A DNA stretch of 64,000 nt from Nocardia bovistercoris (GTDB taxonomy: Bacteria > Actinomycetota > Actinomycetes > Mycobacteriales > Mycobacteriaceae): the NCBI RefSeq assembly GCF_015674855.1, contig NZ_JADMLG010000012.1:231483-295482 (forward strand), written 5' to 3'. This document shows positions 30,325 through 39,754 of the stretch, piece by piece (position 1 is the stretch's first letter; each line of letters begins with the position of its first letter). The translations under genes and the position numbers were made by a program. The notes below the pieces were generated by a model that saw only the letters and a list, made by a program, of their open reading frames with translations, made no database searches and had not been told where the DNA came from.

Positions 30325-32903
30325 ACGACACCGCCACCACCGAACTCGTCGTGCCCGCGCTGTCGCTGGTGGTACTCGTCGGTTGCACGGGATCGGGGAA
30401 ATCGACCTTCGCGCACAAGCATTTCCCCGCCACCGCGATCGTGTCCTCGGACACCTGCCGCGGCATCGTCAGTGACGACGAGAACGACCAGTCCGCGACC
30501 CCGGAAGCCTTCGCGCTGCTGCACCACATCGTCGGTGTCCGGCTGCGGCGCGGACTGCGCACCGTGGTCGACGCCACCAATGTGCAGCCGAAGGCGCGGC
30601 AGGAACTGGTCGCGCTGGCCAAGGCACACGATGTGCTGCCGGTCGCCGTCGTCCTCGACCTTCCCGACGCGATCTGCCTGCGGCGCAACGCCGCCCGGCC
30701 CGAGCGCGCCGAGGTCGGTGCGCACGTGGTGCACCGCCAGCAGCGCGAACTGCGACGCGGTCTGCGTGGTTTGGCCCGCGAGGGTTTCCGTAAGGTGCAC
30801 GTGCTGCGCGGTGTCGAAGCCGTCGACGCCGCCGTCGTCGTGGACGAGAAGTCCTGGAACGACCGGCGCGAGCTCACCGGCCCGTTCGACATCGTCGGCG
30901 ACGTGCACGGCTGCCGCGCCGAACTCGAGACCCTGCTCGACCGCCTCGGCTATCGGATCGCCCGCGACGACCGAGGCCGCGCGATCGGCGCCGACCACCC
31001 CGACGGCCGCCTCGCGGTCTTCGTCGGCGATCTGGTCGACCGCGGCCCCGACACGCCCGGCGTGCTGCGGCTGGTCATGGGGATGGTGGCGGCCGGAACG
31101 GCGTTGTGCGTCACCGGCAATCACGAGAACAAGCTGGTGCGCGCGCTGGACGGGAAGAAGGCGAACGTGAGGCACGGCCTGGCCGAATCGCTGGCGCAGC
31201 TCGAGGGCGAGGATGCCGACTTCCGCGCCGCGGCGCTCGCCTTCTGTCGCGCGCTGATCAGCCACTACGTACTCGACGGCGGCAGGCTCGTGGTCGCGCA
31301 CGCCGGTCTGAAGGAACAGTTCCACGGCCGCGCCTCGGGCCGCGTGCGCGCGTTCGCCATGTACGGCGAAACCACCGGCGAGACCGACGAATACGGGCTT
31401 CCGGTGCGGTATCCGTGGGCCGAGGAGTATCGCGGCCGGGCGACGGTCGTCTACGGGCACACCCCGGTCACCGAACTGCGATGGGTGAACGACACGCTGT
31501 GCGTCGACACCGGTGTGGTGTTCGGCGGCAGCCTCACCGCGCTGCGCTACCCGGAGCGCGAACCGGTTTCCGTCGCCGCCGAACAGGTCTGGTACGAGCC
31601 GGTGCGCCCGTTGGCGGCGACGACGATCGCGACCGGTGACGCCGTGGTGCGCCGCGATCCCGGCGTACTCGACTTGGAGGATGTGATCGGCCGCCGGGTG
31701 GTGCAGACCCGCCACCACGGCCGCGTGAGCGTGCGGGAGGAGAACGCGGCGGCGGCGCTCGAGGTGATGAGCCGGTTCGCGATGGATCCGCGCTGGCTGG
31801 TCTACCTGCCGCCGACCATGTCACCGTGCGCGACCTCCGAACTCGACGGGCACCTGGAACACCCGGCCGAGGCGTTCGCGTACTTCCGGGACGCGGGCGT
31901 ATCGCGGGTGGTGTGCGAGGAGAAGCACATGGGTTCACGCGCCGTGGTGGTGCTGGCCCGGTCCGCGCGGGCCGCTCGGGACCGCTTCGGCGTCGAGGGC
32001 GGCGAAGCGGGCGCGATCTTCACCCGCACCGGCCGCGCCTTCTTCGACGCTGCCTCGACCACCGACACGCTGCTCTCGCGCCTGCGCGCCGCGGCCGAGC
32101 GGTCCGGGCTCTTCGACGACCTCGGATCGGACTGGGTGCTGCTCGACGCCGAACTCATGCCGTGGTCGGCCAAGGCCATCGGCCTGCTGCGCGGCCGCTA
32201 CGCCGCGGTCGGCGCGGCCGCTCGCGCGTCGCTCGACGCGACTACCCGGGTGCTCGCCGATGTCGCCGCGCGCGGCATCGATATCGCCGACCTCGCGGCG
32301 CGCACCGAGCGGCGCGCCGCCGACGCGGCCGCCTTCACCGCCGCCTACGGCCGCTACTGCGCCCCGACCGACGGCGCCGACGGCCTGCGCATCGCCCCTT
32401 TCCGCATCCTCGCGAGCGCGGGTGCGAATCACGCCATGCGCGACCACGACTGGCAGTTCGCCCGGATCGACGCTCTCGTCGCCGCCGATACCGACCTGCT
32501 GACCCGCACCGCCCGCCTGGTGCTGGATCCCGGCGCACCCGCCGAGGTCGCCGCCGCGACCGCGTGGTGGACCGACCTGACCGCCGCGGGCGGCGAAGGC
32601 ATGGTGGTCAAACCGTTCGATCCGGCTCCCGCGCCCGGCGCGCGTCCGGTGCAGCCGGGAATCAAATGCCGCGGCCCCGAATACCTGCGCGTCATCTACG
32701 GTCCCGAATACCTGCACGAGGACAATCTGCGTAGGTTGCGCCACCGCGGACTCGGCCGCAAACGGTCCATGGCGCTGCGCGAATACGCCCTCGGACTGGA
32801 AGCGCTCGACCGGTTCGCCGCAGGGGAGCCGCTGTGGCGAGTGCACGAGGCGGTGTTCGCGGTTTTGGCCTCGGAGTCCGAACCCGTTGACCCGCGCCTG
32901 TAG
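30321..32903 (+). CDS. pnkp: Pnkp: RNA-repair polynucleotide kinase-phosphatase-ligase
   Basis: 860 residues; GTG 30321 overlaps the hen1 stop. Three catalytic modules: kinase with P-loop GCTGSGKST (21-29); metallophosphatase with GDVHGC (193), GDLVDRGPD, GNHEN, HAG and YGHTP; and ligase-type adenylyltransferase with EEKHMGSR, nucleotide-binding Lys near 535. These phosphorylate 5'-OH ends, remove 2',3'-cyclic or 3' phosphate, and (with Hen1) seal RNA cut by ribotoxins. Full length for the family and all motifs intact, so the system should be functional. Confidence 0.95.
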   Translation: MNDTATTELVVPALSLVVLVGCTGSGKSTFAHKHFPATAIVSSDTCRGIVSDDENDQSATPEAFALLHHIVGVRLRRGLRTVVDATNVQPKARQELVALAKAHDVLPVAVVLDLPDAICLRRNAARPERAEVGAHVVHRQQRELRRGLRGLAREGFRKVHVLRGVEAVDAAVVVDEKSWNDRRELTGPFDIVGDVHGCRAELETLLDRLGYRIARDDRGRAIGADHPDGRLAVFVGDLVDRGPDTPGVLRLVMGMVAAGTALCVTGNHENKLVRALDGKKANVRHGLAESLAQLEGEDADFRAAALAFCRALISHYVLDGGRLVVAHAGLKEQFHGRASGRVRAFAMYGETTGETDEYGLPVRYPWAEEYRGRATVVYGHTPVTELRWVNDTLCVDTGVVFGGSLTALRYPEREPVSVAAEQVWYEPVRPLAATTIATGDAVVRRDPGVLDLEDVIGRRVVQTRHHGRVSVREENAAAALEVMSRFAMDPRWLVYLPPTMSPCATSELDGHLEHPAEAFAYFRDAGVSRVVCEEKHMGSRAVVVLARSARAARDRFGVEGGEAGAIFTRTGRAFFDAASTTDTLLSRLRAAAERSGLFDDLGSDWVLLDAELMPWSAKAIGLLRGRYAAVGAAARASLDATTRVLADVAARGIDIADLAARTERRAADAAAFTAAYGRYCAPTDGADGLRIAPFRILASAGANHAMRDHDWQFARIDALVAADTDLLTRTARLVLDPGAPAEVAAATAWWTDLTAAGGEGMVVKPFDPAPAPGARPVQPGIKCRGPEYLRVIYGPEYLHEDNLRRLRHRGLGRKRSMALREYALGLEALDRFAAGEPLWRVHEAVFAVLASESEPVDPRL

Positions 32904-33007
32904 CGCCGAAACCGAGTCGGATCGGGCCCGTCGGCCAGGCGGCGCGCGATGCGGGCGGCATTCCGCCGAGCAGCCTGCGTCGCGTCGGCGTGCCGCACCG
33001 CCCGCAG

Positions 33008-33023
33008 CCGCCCGCGCGGGCGG
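33008..33023. terminator. GC palindrome between pnkp and tetR
   Basis: Perfect 16-bp palindrome CCGCCCGCGCGGGCGG with further CCGCCC/GGGCGG pairing outside it, located between convergent genes ending at 32903 and 33035. Likely bidirectional terminator. Confidence 0.5.
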
Positions 33024-33034
33024 GGCGGTAGGTG

Positions 33035-33799
33035 TCAGCGGTCCGTTCCCGGCCGTCCCACCGGCGCGTGCGGGGCGGTCCTCGGGATCGCGGTATCGGT
33101 CAGCGTGGTGCGCCGCAGCACGTTTTCGGCGCGCTCGATCAGCGCGTCGAGACCGAGGTCGAAGATCCGTTCCTGGGTCAGGCGGAACTCGTAGCCGTCG
33201 TCTATGATCGCGCCGAGGGTCGGCGTGACGTCGCGGTCGATCCGGTCCGCGCCCGGTGGCTCGGCGGCTTCGAGGTTCTGCTGGCGTTCCAGTAGCGCGA
33301 AACCGCGGCTGTGCGCGGCCAGCGAGAAGTAGGTGTCGAGGGCGTCGCGCGGCGTGAAGCCCGCGCCGACGAGTTCGGTGACCACCGTTTCGAGTCGCTC
33401 GTTGGCGACCCTGGTCGGATTGTCGCCGTAGACCGAGGTGTTCGCGATGAGTAGGTCGCACAGCACCGGGTTGTCCTGGAACAGGGTGCGCATCGCTCTG
33501 AAGTGTTCGCGCAGCAGTTCGTTCCACGGGCCGCGGGAGGTGAAGGGCAGTGCGATGTCGTACTGGGCGATGGCGCGCTCGCGCATCGCCTCCAGCAGCG
33601 CGTCCTTGCTGCGGAAATACCAGTAGATGCTGGTCACGCCGACGTCGAGGCGCCGGGCGAGCAGCGGCATGCTCAGCTTCTCCACGGTGATCTCGGCGGC
33701 GAGCGCGAAGGCGCCGTCCACGATGTCGGGCGCGCTGATCGAGCCGCGTTCGCGGCGCTGCCGACGCGGCGTGCGGATCTGGCTCGTCTCGCGTTTCAC
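33035..33799 (-). CDS. TetR-family regulator
   Basis: 254 residues from ATG 33799. A basic N terminus (~20) is followed by the TetR HTH: IVDGAFALAAEITVEKLSMPLLARRLDVGVTSIYWYFRSKDALLEAM, with recognition helix VGVTSIYWYF. The C-terminal part (TetR_C-like, FTSRGPWNELLREHFRAMRTLFQDNPVLCDLLIANTS...) binds the inducer. It diverges from a cytochrome P450; the interval holds a 43-bp tandem repeat and a dyad, the likely operators. It probably represses the P450. Confidence 0.9.
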   Translation of the reverse strand: MKRETSQIRTPRRQRRERGSISAPDIVDGAFALAAEITVEKLSMPLLARRLDVGVTSIYWYFRSKDALLEAMRERAIAQYDIALPFTSRGPWNELLREHFRAMRTLFQDNPVLCDLLIANTSVYGDNPTRVANERLETVVTELVGAGFTPRDALDTYFSLAAHSRGFALLERQQNLEAAEPPGADRIDRDVTPTLGAIIDDGYEFRLTQERIFDLGLDALIERAENVLRRTTLTDTAIPRTAPHAPVGRPGTDR

Positions 33800-33833
33800 C
33801 GACTCCCTTCCTGTACGGGGCTGGACGCCAGAG

Positions 33834-33919
33834 CCTATAGGGTGCGTGGTCGGGGCGGTCCGCGCCGGAAAAACAGCCTATAGGGTGCGGTGCTCGCAGC
33901 GGTCCGCGCCGGAAAAACC
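33834..33919. repeat. 43-bp tandem direct repeat upstream of tetR
   Basis: Two copies with period 43 start at 33834 and 33877. Each begins CCTATAGGGTGCG and shares GCGGTCCGCGCCGGAAAAAC. Differences are confined to a few central bases. CCTATAGG is itself an 8-bp palindrome. The repeats begin 35 bp upstream of the tetR start, so they may be duplicated operator/promoter units. Confidence 0.7.
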
Positions 33920-33950
33920 GACCGCGATACGTCGAATTGTATGTCTTGCG

Positions 33951-33962
33951 GTAAGTCCTTAC
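33951..33962. promoter_or_regulatory. Dyad in the P450 promoter
   Basis: GTAAG-TC-CTTAC inverted repeat followed by GGTAACC, ~135 bp before the P450 start. A plausible binding site for the divergent TetR. Confidence 0.4.
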
Positions 33963-34098
33963 GGTAACCTCGTGCCGACCACGACTCGCGGTGCGGGCCG
34001 GGCTGATTCGTGAGCAATCCCCGTGCAGCGCCTGCGATCAGGGGCGGCCGGGCCGATGGTTCCACGGACCTCCCCGGTGCTTCGAGAGGACGCGAACA

Positions 34099-35445
34099 GT
34101 GAACGCAGAGCATGCGACATCCGAATCGGTTCGGAAAGCGAAAACCTTCCATTTCGACCGCCACACCCCCGAATACCGAACCCGGTTCGGCGAGATCACC
34201 GAACACATGCACGCCCAATGCCCCCTGGCCTGGACCGAGACCTACGACGGTCACTGGGTCGCGGCGGGCAATCGCGAAGTCTTCGAGCTCGCACGCTGCG
34301 ACTACGTGTCCAACGACCGGGACTACAAGAACGAGCGCCGCGGCTACAAGGGCATCACCATCCCCGGCGGGCAGTCGATGATGCCGATGCGCAACGGGAT
34401 CCTGGAAATGGACGAACCCGAACACCGGATCTTCCGCGCCGTCCTCAACCCGTATCTGTCGCCGCGCGCGGTGCAGCGCTGGCTGCCGTTCATCGACGAC
34501 CTGATCCGCGCGTGCCTCGACGAGAAGATCGAATCCGGGCGCATCGACTTCGTCGACGACCTCGCCAATATCGTCCCCGCCGTCCTCACCCTCGCCATGA
34601 TGGGCATTCCGCTGCGGAAATGGGCCGTCTACAACGAGCCCGCGCACGCCTCGGTCTACACCCCGCCCGATTCGCCCGACAGCCCTCGGGTCCAGCAACT
34701 CAATCTGGAAATGGGCCTCGACCTGCTCGCGAACCTCCAGGAGATCCGGCGCGAACCCCGCCCGGGTCTGATCGACGGTCTCGTCCGCATGCGCATCGAC
34801 GGCGTCGAACCCGAGGAAATCGACCTGCTCGGCATCCTCGCCCTGCTCATCGGCGGTGGTTTCGACACCACAACGGCACTGACGGCCCACTCCCTGGAAT
34901 GGCTGTCGCAGCATCCGGGGGAACGCGAAACCCTCAGCAGCGAACGCGAATACCTGTTGGATTCGGCGACCGAGGAATTCCTGCGCTATTTCACCCCCGC
35001 CCCCGGCGACGCCCGCACGATCTCCGCGGACTGCGAAGTGGCGGGCCAGCGTTTCCAGGAAGGCGAGCGACTGTGGCTGTCCTGGGCGATGGCCAACCGC
35101 GACGGCACCGTCTTCCCCGACCCGGACACCGTGCGCCTCGACCGAAAGGCCAACCGCCACCTCAGCTTCGGCCTCGGCATCCACCGCTGCATCGGCTCCA
35201 ACGTGGCCCGCCTGGTCTTCAAACGCATGCTCACCGCCGTCCTCGACCGCATGCCCGACTTCCAGTGCGACCCCGAAGGCGCCGTCCACTACGACACCAT
35301 CGGCGTGATCCAAGGAATGCGCAAACTCCCCGCCACCTTCACCCCCACCCCCCGCCTCGGCGTGGGCTTGGACGAAACCCTCGAGAACCTGGAAAAGATG
35401 ATCCAGGACCAACAGTTGGCGTCCCCCGTCACCGCCCCCTCCTGA
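34099..35445 (+). CDS. Cytochrome P450
   Basis: 448 residues from GTG 34099 (GAGAGGA upstream). I-helix oxygen-activation motif GGGFDTTTA near 252; ExxR E292-R295 in EEFLRYF; haem-binding FGLGIHRCIG with Cys364. Soluble, no membrane anchor, so it is a class I bacterial monooxygenase that needs a separate ferredoxin and reductase; none is adjacent. In context with an alcohol dehydrogenase, a hydrolase and an acyl-CoA ligase it probably hydroxylates an aliphatic, terpenoid or steroid-like substrate as the first catabolic step. Confidence 0.95.
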   Translation: MNAEHATSESVRKAKTFHFDRHTPEYRTRFGEITEHMHAQCPLAWTETYDGHWVAAGNREVFELARCDYVSNDRDYKNERRGYKGITIPGGQSMMPMRNGILEMDEPEHRIFRAVLNPYLSPRAVQRWLPFIDDLIRACLDEKIESGRIDFVDDLANIVPAVLTLAMMGIPLRKWAVYNEPAHASVYTPPDSPDSPRVQQLNLEMGLDLLANLQEIRREPRPGLIDGLVRMRIDGVEPEEIDLLGILALLIGGGFDTTTALTAHSLEWLSQHPGERETLSSEREYLLDSATEEFLRYFTPAPGDARTISADCEVAGQRFQEGERLWLSWAMANRDGTVFPDPDTVRLDRKANRHLSFGLGIHRCIGSNVARLVFKRMLTAVLDRMPDFQCDPEGAVHYDTIGVIQGMRKLPATFTPTPRLGVGLDETLENLEKMIQDQQLASPVTAPS

Positions 35446-35778
35446 CTCGCTCCTCGCGGGAGGGCGACACCTTCATCGACCACGTGATCCCATCGAACGC
35501 CGTCGGTGCGACATCCGCTGAACGAACCTCGGTTCGGTGGTTGCGCCTGCGAGGATTGTGGTGGGCAACGCTGTGGTGAGCGCGTGAGTTGTGGACCGGA
35601 CCAGACCGCGAAACCACCTCTTTCGGAACCCAGTGGTTTCGCTCTACCGTGGAATGGTGGCATCGTTCAGCGCCGCACATGTCGCATCTTGTCCGTCGGC
35701 GCGAACCCTCCTCCGGTTCGAACGCCGGCGGGCGAGGCATGAACAGTTCGTCTCGCAGGCGGCCGAAAGGTTCGAGTG
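35446..35778. other. Intergenic interval with a long-loop inverted repeat
   Basis: 333 bp between convergent genes. No gene is visible. It contains the perfect inverted repeat at 35608-35642. Confidence 0.5.
35608..35642. terminator. Inverted repeat, probable terminator
   Basis: Perfect 10-bp arms GCGAAACCAC and GTGGTTTCGC with a 15-base loop, between the convergent P450 and hydrolase genes. Could serve either strand; a mobile-element end is the alternative. Confidence 0.5.
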
Positions 35779-36636
35779 TCAGTCGGCGATTCGGGCCCCG
35801 CCCTCGATTCGGGCAAGCACGTGGGCGGCCAGGGCTTCGGGGGCCTGCTCGGGGACCCAGTGGCCGATGCCGTCCAATGCCACGAAGGTGAAGTCGGCTT
35901 CGACGTAGGGTTCGCAGGTCAGTGCCGCCGAGTGCGCGATCGCCATATCGGCGCTGCCCCATAGGTAGGTGGTCGGGACGCGGACCGGCGGGACCGTCGC
36001 CCAGTCGGGGCGGGCCGTGCGGTACCAGTTGAGCGCGGCCGTCATCGCCCCGGGGCGGGAAAGCACCCGGACGTGGTGGTCGGCGAGTTCGGGGGCGACG
36101 TCGGCGCCGAAGCCGATGCGCAGTGCGGCGGCGTCGTCGGCGAGCAACAGGTCTTCGGTGCCCGCGGCTTCCAGGGTCGACATGTATTGCGAGGTCTCGC
36201 GTTGCGTGGGATCGGATTCGATGGCGTGCGCGAATCCGGCGGGGTGGGGGACCGACACCGCGGTCAGCGAACGGACCCGATCCGGTTCCCGCGCCGCGAG
36301 ACTCCACGCGACGATCGCACCCCAGTCGTGCCCGACCAGGTGCACCGAATCGGCCCCGATCGCGTCGCACAGGCGCGACACGTCGTCGGTGAGGGCGGAC
36401 AGGGAGTAGGCCGCGGGGTCGGCGGGGCACGCGCCGGGGGAGTAGCCGCGCTGGTCGGGGGCGTAGGTGCGCACCCCTTCGGCGGCCAGCAGCGCGCTCA
36501 GCGGTATCCAGGAGGCCGAACTCTGCGGGAATCCGTGCAGGAGAACCGCGATGGGTCCGTCGCCGCTTCCCTCGGTCCTGACCTCGAAGGTCAGGTCGCC
36601 GATCGGAACGGTCGATTCTGGTGTGCCGACAGTCAT
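35779..36636 (-). CDS. Alpha/beta hydrolase, epoxide hydrolase-like
   Basis: 285 residues from ATG 36636, with GGAG upstream. Oxyanion motif LLHGFPQSSASW near 32, DQRGYSPGACP near 60, nucleophile elbow VGHDWGAIVAW (Asp nucleophile near 102) and terminal GIGHWVPEQAPE (His). An Asp rather than Ser in the elbow (GHDWG) is typical of epoxide hydrolases and dehalogenases. It would open an epoxide made by the neighbouring P450. First gene of a minus-strand series after the dehydrogenase. Confidence 0.88.
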   Translation of the reverse strand: MTVGTPESTVPIGDLTFEVRTEGSGDGPIAVLLHGFPQSSASWIPLSALLAAEGVRTYAPDQRGYSPGACPADPAAYSLSALTDDVSRLCDAIGADSVHLVGHDWGAIVAWSLAAREPDRVRSLTAVSVPHPAGFAHAIESDPTQRETSQYMSTLEAAGTEDLLLADDAAALRIGFGADVAPELADHHVRVLSRPGAMTAALNWYRTARPDWATVPPVRVPTTYLWGSADMAIAHSAALTCEPYVEADFTFVALDGIGHWVPEQAPEALAAHVLARIEGGARIAD

Positions 36637-36786
36637 GTGGTAGCTCCGTTGTGGCTCGGCAACTCCCGCCTGGGTCTGCGAGAGTAGTTGTGGCAGCGTC
36701 GGATTCGTCGTGGATCGAGTTCGTGTCGAGAAGTTCGGGTCTGCGATGCCGGGTACGCGCACGTCGGTCCGCGGGTGCGGCGCTGG

Positions 36787-37914
36787 TCAGTGGTCTTCGT
36801 CGGTGAAGCGGATGACGCCGCGAATATTGCGCCCTTCCAGCATGTCCCGGTAGCCGTCGTTGATCTGGTCGAGACGGTAGGTGCGAGTGACCATGTCGTC
36901 GAGGTTCAACCGGCCCACCTTGTACATCGACAGCAGGTGGGGGATGTCGTAGTGCGGGTTGCCGCCACCGAAGATGGTGCCCTGCAAGCGTTTCTGCAAC
37001 AGGGTCAGCATGGACAGGTTCAGCGTCGCCGCGTTCTCGGCGAGCGGGCCCATCGCGGTGACCACACAGGTCCCCGCCTTCGCGGTGATGCCGAGCCAGG
37101 TGTCGATATCGGTGCCGTGCGACTCGCCGACGGTGACGACGACCTTCTTCGCCATGCCGCCCGCGGTGATCTCCGCGCACGCGGCGGTGGCTTCCTCGAC
37201 GCTCGCGTAGGCATGCGTCGCGCCGAATTTCAACGCCTGCTCGCGTTTCCACTCGACCGGGTCGACGGCGAAGATGTACCTTGCGCCGCAGTGCACCGCG
37301 CCCTGGAGCGCGGCGACGCCGAGCCCGCCGATGCCGATGATCGCGACATCCTCGCCCGGGCGGATGTCGGCGGCGCGGGTGGCCGAGCCGTAGCCGGTGG
37401 TGACGCCGCAGCCGACCAGGCAAGCGACCTCGAACGGGATGTCGGGGTCGATCTTGACCACCGAGGTCTGGTGCACGACCGCGTAGGGGGCGAAGGTGCC
37501 GAGCAGCGACATCGGGTAGGCGTCCTGTCCGCGCGCGGTGACGCGGTGCGTGCCGTCGCTCACCGCGGCGCCGCCGAGCAGTAGCGCGCCGAGGTCGCAC
37601 AGGTTGCGCAGCCCGACCTGACACGACGGGCATTTACCGCAGGACGGGATGAACGAGAGCACCACGTGGTCGCCGACCGCGAGATCCTCCACGTCGGGGC
37701 CGAGTTCGACGACGACGCCCGAGCCTTCGTGCCCGCCGAGCACCGGGAAGCCCATCATGGGAATGCCGCCGGTGGCGAGATGGTGGTCGGAGTGGCACAT
37801 GCCCGCCGCTTCCATCCGCACCTTCACCTCGTGGCGGCGCGGATCGCCGATCTCGATCTCCTCGATCGCCCACGGCTGGTCGAACTCCCAGATGAGCGCG
37901 CCTTTTGTCTTCAT
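36787..37914 (-). CDS. NDMA-dependent (mycothiol/nicotinoprotein-type) zinc alcohol dehydrogenase
   Basis: 375 residues. Catalytic zinc ligands C39 (GMCHSDHH) and H62 (GGHEGSG); structural zinc loop SFIPSCGKCPSCQVGLRNLCD; Rossmann motif IGIGGLGVAALQGA. Length, GHEGSGVVVELGPDV and the RLNLDDMVTRTYRLDQINDGYRDM tail match the NDMA-dependent alcohol dehydrogenases of actinobacteria, which keep NAD bound. It oxidises an alcohol, plausibly the P450 product, to an aldehyde. Lies between the ligase (upstream) and the hydrolase on the same strand with 118- and 150-bp gaps. Confidence 0.92.
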   Translation of the reverse strand: MKTKGALIWEFDQPWAIEEIEIGDPRRHEVKVRMEAAGMCHSDHHLATGGIPMMGFPVLGGHEGSGVVVELGPDVEDLAVGDHVVLSFIPSCGKCPSCQVGLRNLCDLGALLLGGAAVSDGTHRVTARGQDAYPMSLLGTFAPYAVVHQTSVVKIDPDIPFEVACLVGCGVTTGYGSATRAADIRPGEDVAIIGIGGLGVAALQGAVHCGARYIFAVDPVEWKREQALKFGATHAYASVEEATAACAEITAGGMAKKVVVTVGESHGTDIDTWLGITAKAGTCVVTAMGPLAENAATLNLSMLTLLQKRLQGTIFGGGNPHYDIPHLLSMYKVGRLNLDDMVTRTYRLDQINDGYRDMLEGRNIRGVIRFTDEDH

Positions 37915-38032
37915 CGACGTGTCTACTTCCTGCGCGAAGGGGCCGTGGCGGCCGTGGATACGGAGCTGCCGCTGAGCGCGGCCGGGTTTCGGCTGTGCGA
38001 GTGGACAGCCATAGGTCGATCCGCGAGCATGA

Positions 38033-39754
38033 TCAATCCGCCGTCGCCGTCGACTGCGCGAGATAGCGTGCGCGCAGTTCGCGTTTGACGAGTTTGCCGG
38101 TGGCGTTGCGCGGCAGCGGGCTCATGTCGAAGCGGACTTCGGCGGGAATCTTGTGTGGCGGCAGTGTCTCGCGCGCGAGGTCGCGGACGTCGTCGGCGTC
38201 GAGGGTTCGGTCGCCGTCGACGGTGACCGCGACGACGAGTTTCTCGCCGAGTCGTTCGTCGGGCACCCCGAACGCGGCGACCTCGGTGAACGCGTCGCCC
38301 ACCATGAGTGCCGCTTCGACCTCGCTGCACGCGATGTTCTCGCCCGCGCAGATGACGATGTCCTTGCTGCGGTCCACCAGGTAGATCAGTCCGTGTTCGT
38401 CGACGTAGCCGAGGTCGCCGGTCGACAACCAGGGGCGGTGGTCGTCGGTCAAGGATCCGTCGGAGTCGATGTAACCGGCCATGACGAGGCCGCCGCTGAG
38501 CTCGAGTTCGCCGAGCGTCCCCGCCGGGACCTCTTGTCCCGCCGCGTCGGTGACGCGGACTCGCATCGTGGGGCTGACCGGTCCGACGGTGTTCGGGAAG
38601 TCCGCGAGCACGGCGCCGCCCGCGGTGCAGACGCTGCCCGCGGTCTCGGTCATGCCCCAGCCGTTGCTGCGTTGGGCGCCCGGCACGGTGTCGGAGATGT
38701 GCGCGGTCAGGTTGGGCGGTGTGGCCTGTCCGCCCGGGGTCACGTTGACCAGGGAGGCGAGCAGAGTCGATGCGTCGGGTTGCTTGAGCAGTTCGTCCAC
38801 GGTCATGGGCGGCCCCGACATGAGGGTCAGCTTGTGCTCGTGGATCAGGCGGACGGCGACCGCGGGGTCCCAGCGTCGCATCGTCGCCACCCGGCCGCCG
38901 GAGTTCAGTGCCGAGATCAGACCAGCGAGGCCCGAGACGTGGAAGAGCGGGAAGATCAGCAGCGCCGAGGTGGGCGGCATCAGCGCGCGGATGTCGTCGA
39001 CGGCGATGCCGTAGCGGTGCGCGGCGATCCGCAGATTGCACTCGACGACGAATCTCATGTTGAGCACGACGTTGACCAGGTTGCGGTGGGTCAATTGCAC
39101 GCCTTTGGCGCGCCCCGAGGTGCCGGAGGTGAACAGGATCAGGCACGGCGCGTCGGCGGGCGCCTCGACCACGGGACCGTCGGTGTCGGTTTCGGCGATC
39201 AGGGAATCGACCGTCGGCAGCTCCGCGTCGATCCGGTCGGTCGACACCAGGGTGGCGGCGTGGTCGACAGTGCGCAGGAGCTCGATCCGCGGCGGGTCCG
39301 CGATGACGACGGTGGACGGGACGTCTTCGAAGGCCGCCGCGATCTCGGTGGCGCTGGAGCGGCTGTTGTAGAGCACCGCGACCGCGCCGATCCTGGTGAT
39401 CGCGAGCAACGCCACCAGATACGACGACTGGTTGGCCATCATGACCCCGACCCGGTCGCCGACCGCGATCCCGTAGCGCTCGCGCAACGCGCCCGCGAAC
39501 CGAGCGGCGCGGGCGAAGATGTCGGCGTAGGTCCTGGTTTCGTCGTCCACGGTCAGGACGTTGTCGGCGAACCGTGTCGCGAGGTCGGCGACGGATTCGT
39601 GGAAGGTGGCGCCCGCGTTCCGGTAGGTGAGCACCCGGTGGCCGTCGATCTCGACCTCGGTCGTCTCGAACGGCGCACCCGCGGCGGTGAGCTCGGCTTC
39701 GATGGCCCGGAAGGTCTCGATGATGGAGGACTGCTGCGGGGCGGCCTCGGGCAT
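38033..39754 (-). CDS. Class I adenylate-forming acyl-CoA ligase
   Basis: 573 residues from ATG 39754, with CAGGAG six bases upstream. P-loop TSGTSGRAKG (209-218), GWGMTETAG, GELELSGGLVMAGYI, STGDLGYVDEHG and the C-terminal catalytic Lys in PRNATGKLVKREL are all present, so it is active-looking. Resembles medium/long-chain or FadD3-like acyl-CoA synthetases. It would activate the acid arising from oxidation by the dehydrogenase. Transcribed away from a TetR gene across a 360-bp interval with dyads. Confidence 0.93.
   Translation of the reverse strand: MPEAAPQQSSIIETFRAIEAELTAAGAPFETTEVEIDGHRVLTYRNAGATFHESVADLATRFADNVLTVDDETRTYADIFARAARFAGALRERYGIAVGDRVGVMMANQSSYLVALLAITRIGAVAVLYNSRSSATEIAAAFEDVPSTVVIADPPRIELLRTVDHAATLVSTDRIDAELPTVDSLIAETDTDGPVVEAPADAPCLILFTSGTSGRAKGVQLTHRNLVNVVLNMRFVVECNLRIAAHRYGIAVDDIRALMPPTSALLIFPLFHVSGLAGLISALNSGGRVATMRRWDPAVAVRLIHEHKLTLMSGPPMTVDELLKQPDASTLLASLVNVTPGGQATPPNLTAHISDTVPGAQRSNGWGMTETAGSVCTAGGAVLADFPNTVGPVSPTMRVRVTDAAGQEVPAGTLGELELSGGLVMAGYIDSDGSLTDDHRPWLSTGDLGYVDEHGLIYLVDRSKDIVICAGENIACSEVEAALMVGDAFTEVAAFGVPDERLGEKLVVAVTVDGDRTLDADDVRDLARETLPPHKIPAEVRFDMSPLPRNATGKLVKRELRARYLAQSTATAD

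Noticed and set aside
30255..31718. 487-codon minus-strand frame
   Set aside because: Shadow of pnkp, His/Arg rich, no family.
35429..37633. 734-codon minus-strand open frame
   Set aside because: It is antisense/out of frame to the real hydrolase and dehydrogenase genes, Arg-rich with no motif; a GC-driven shadow.
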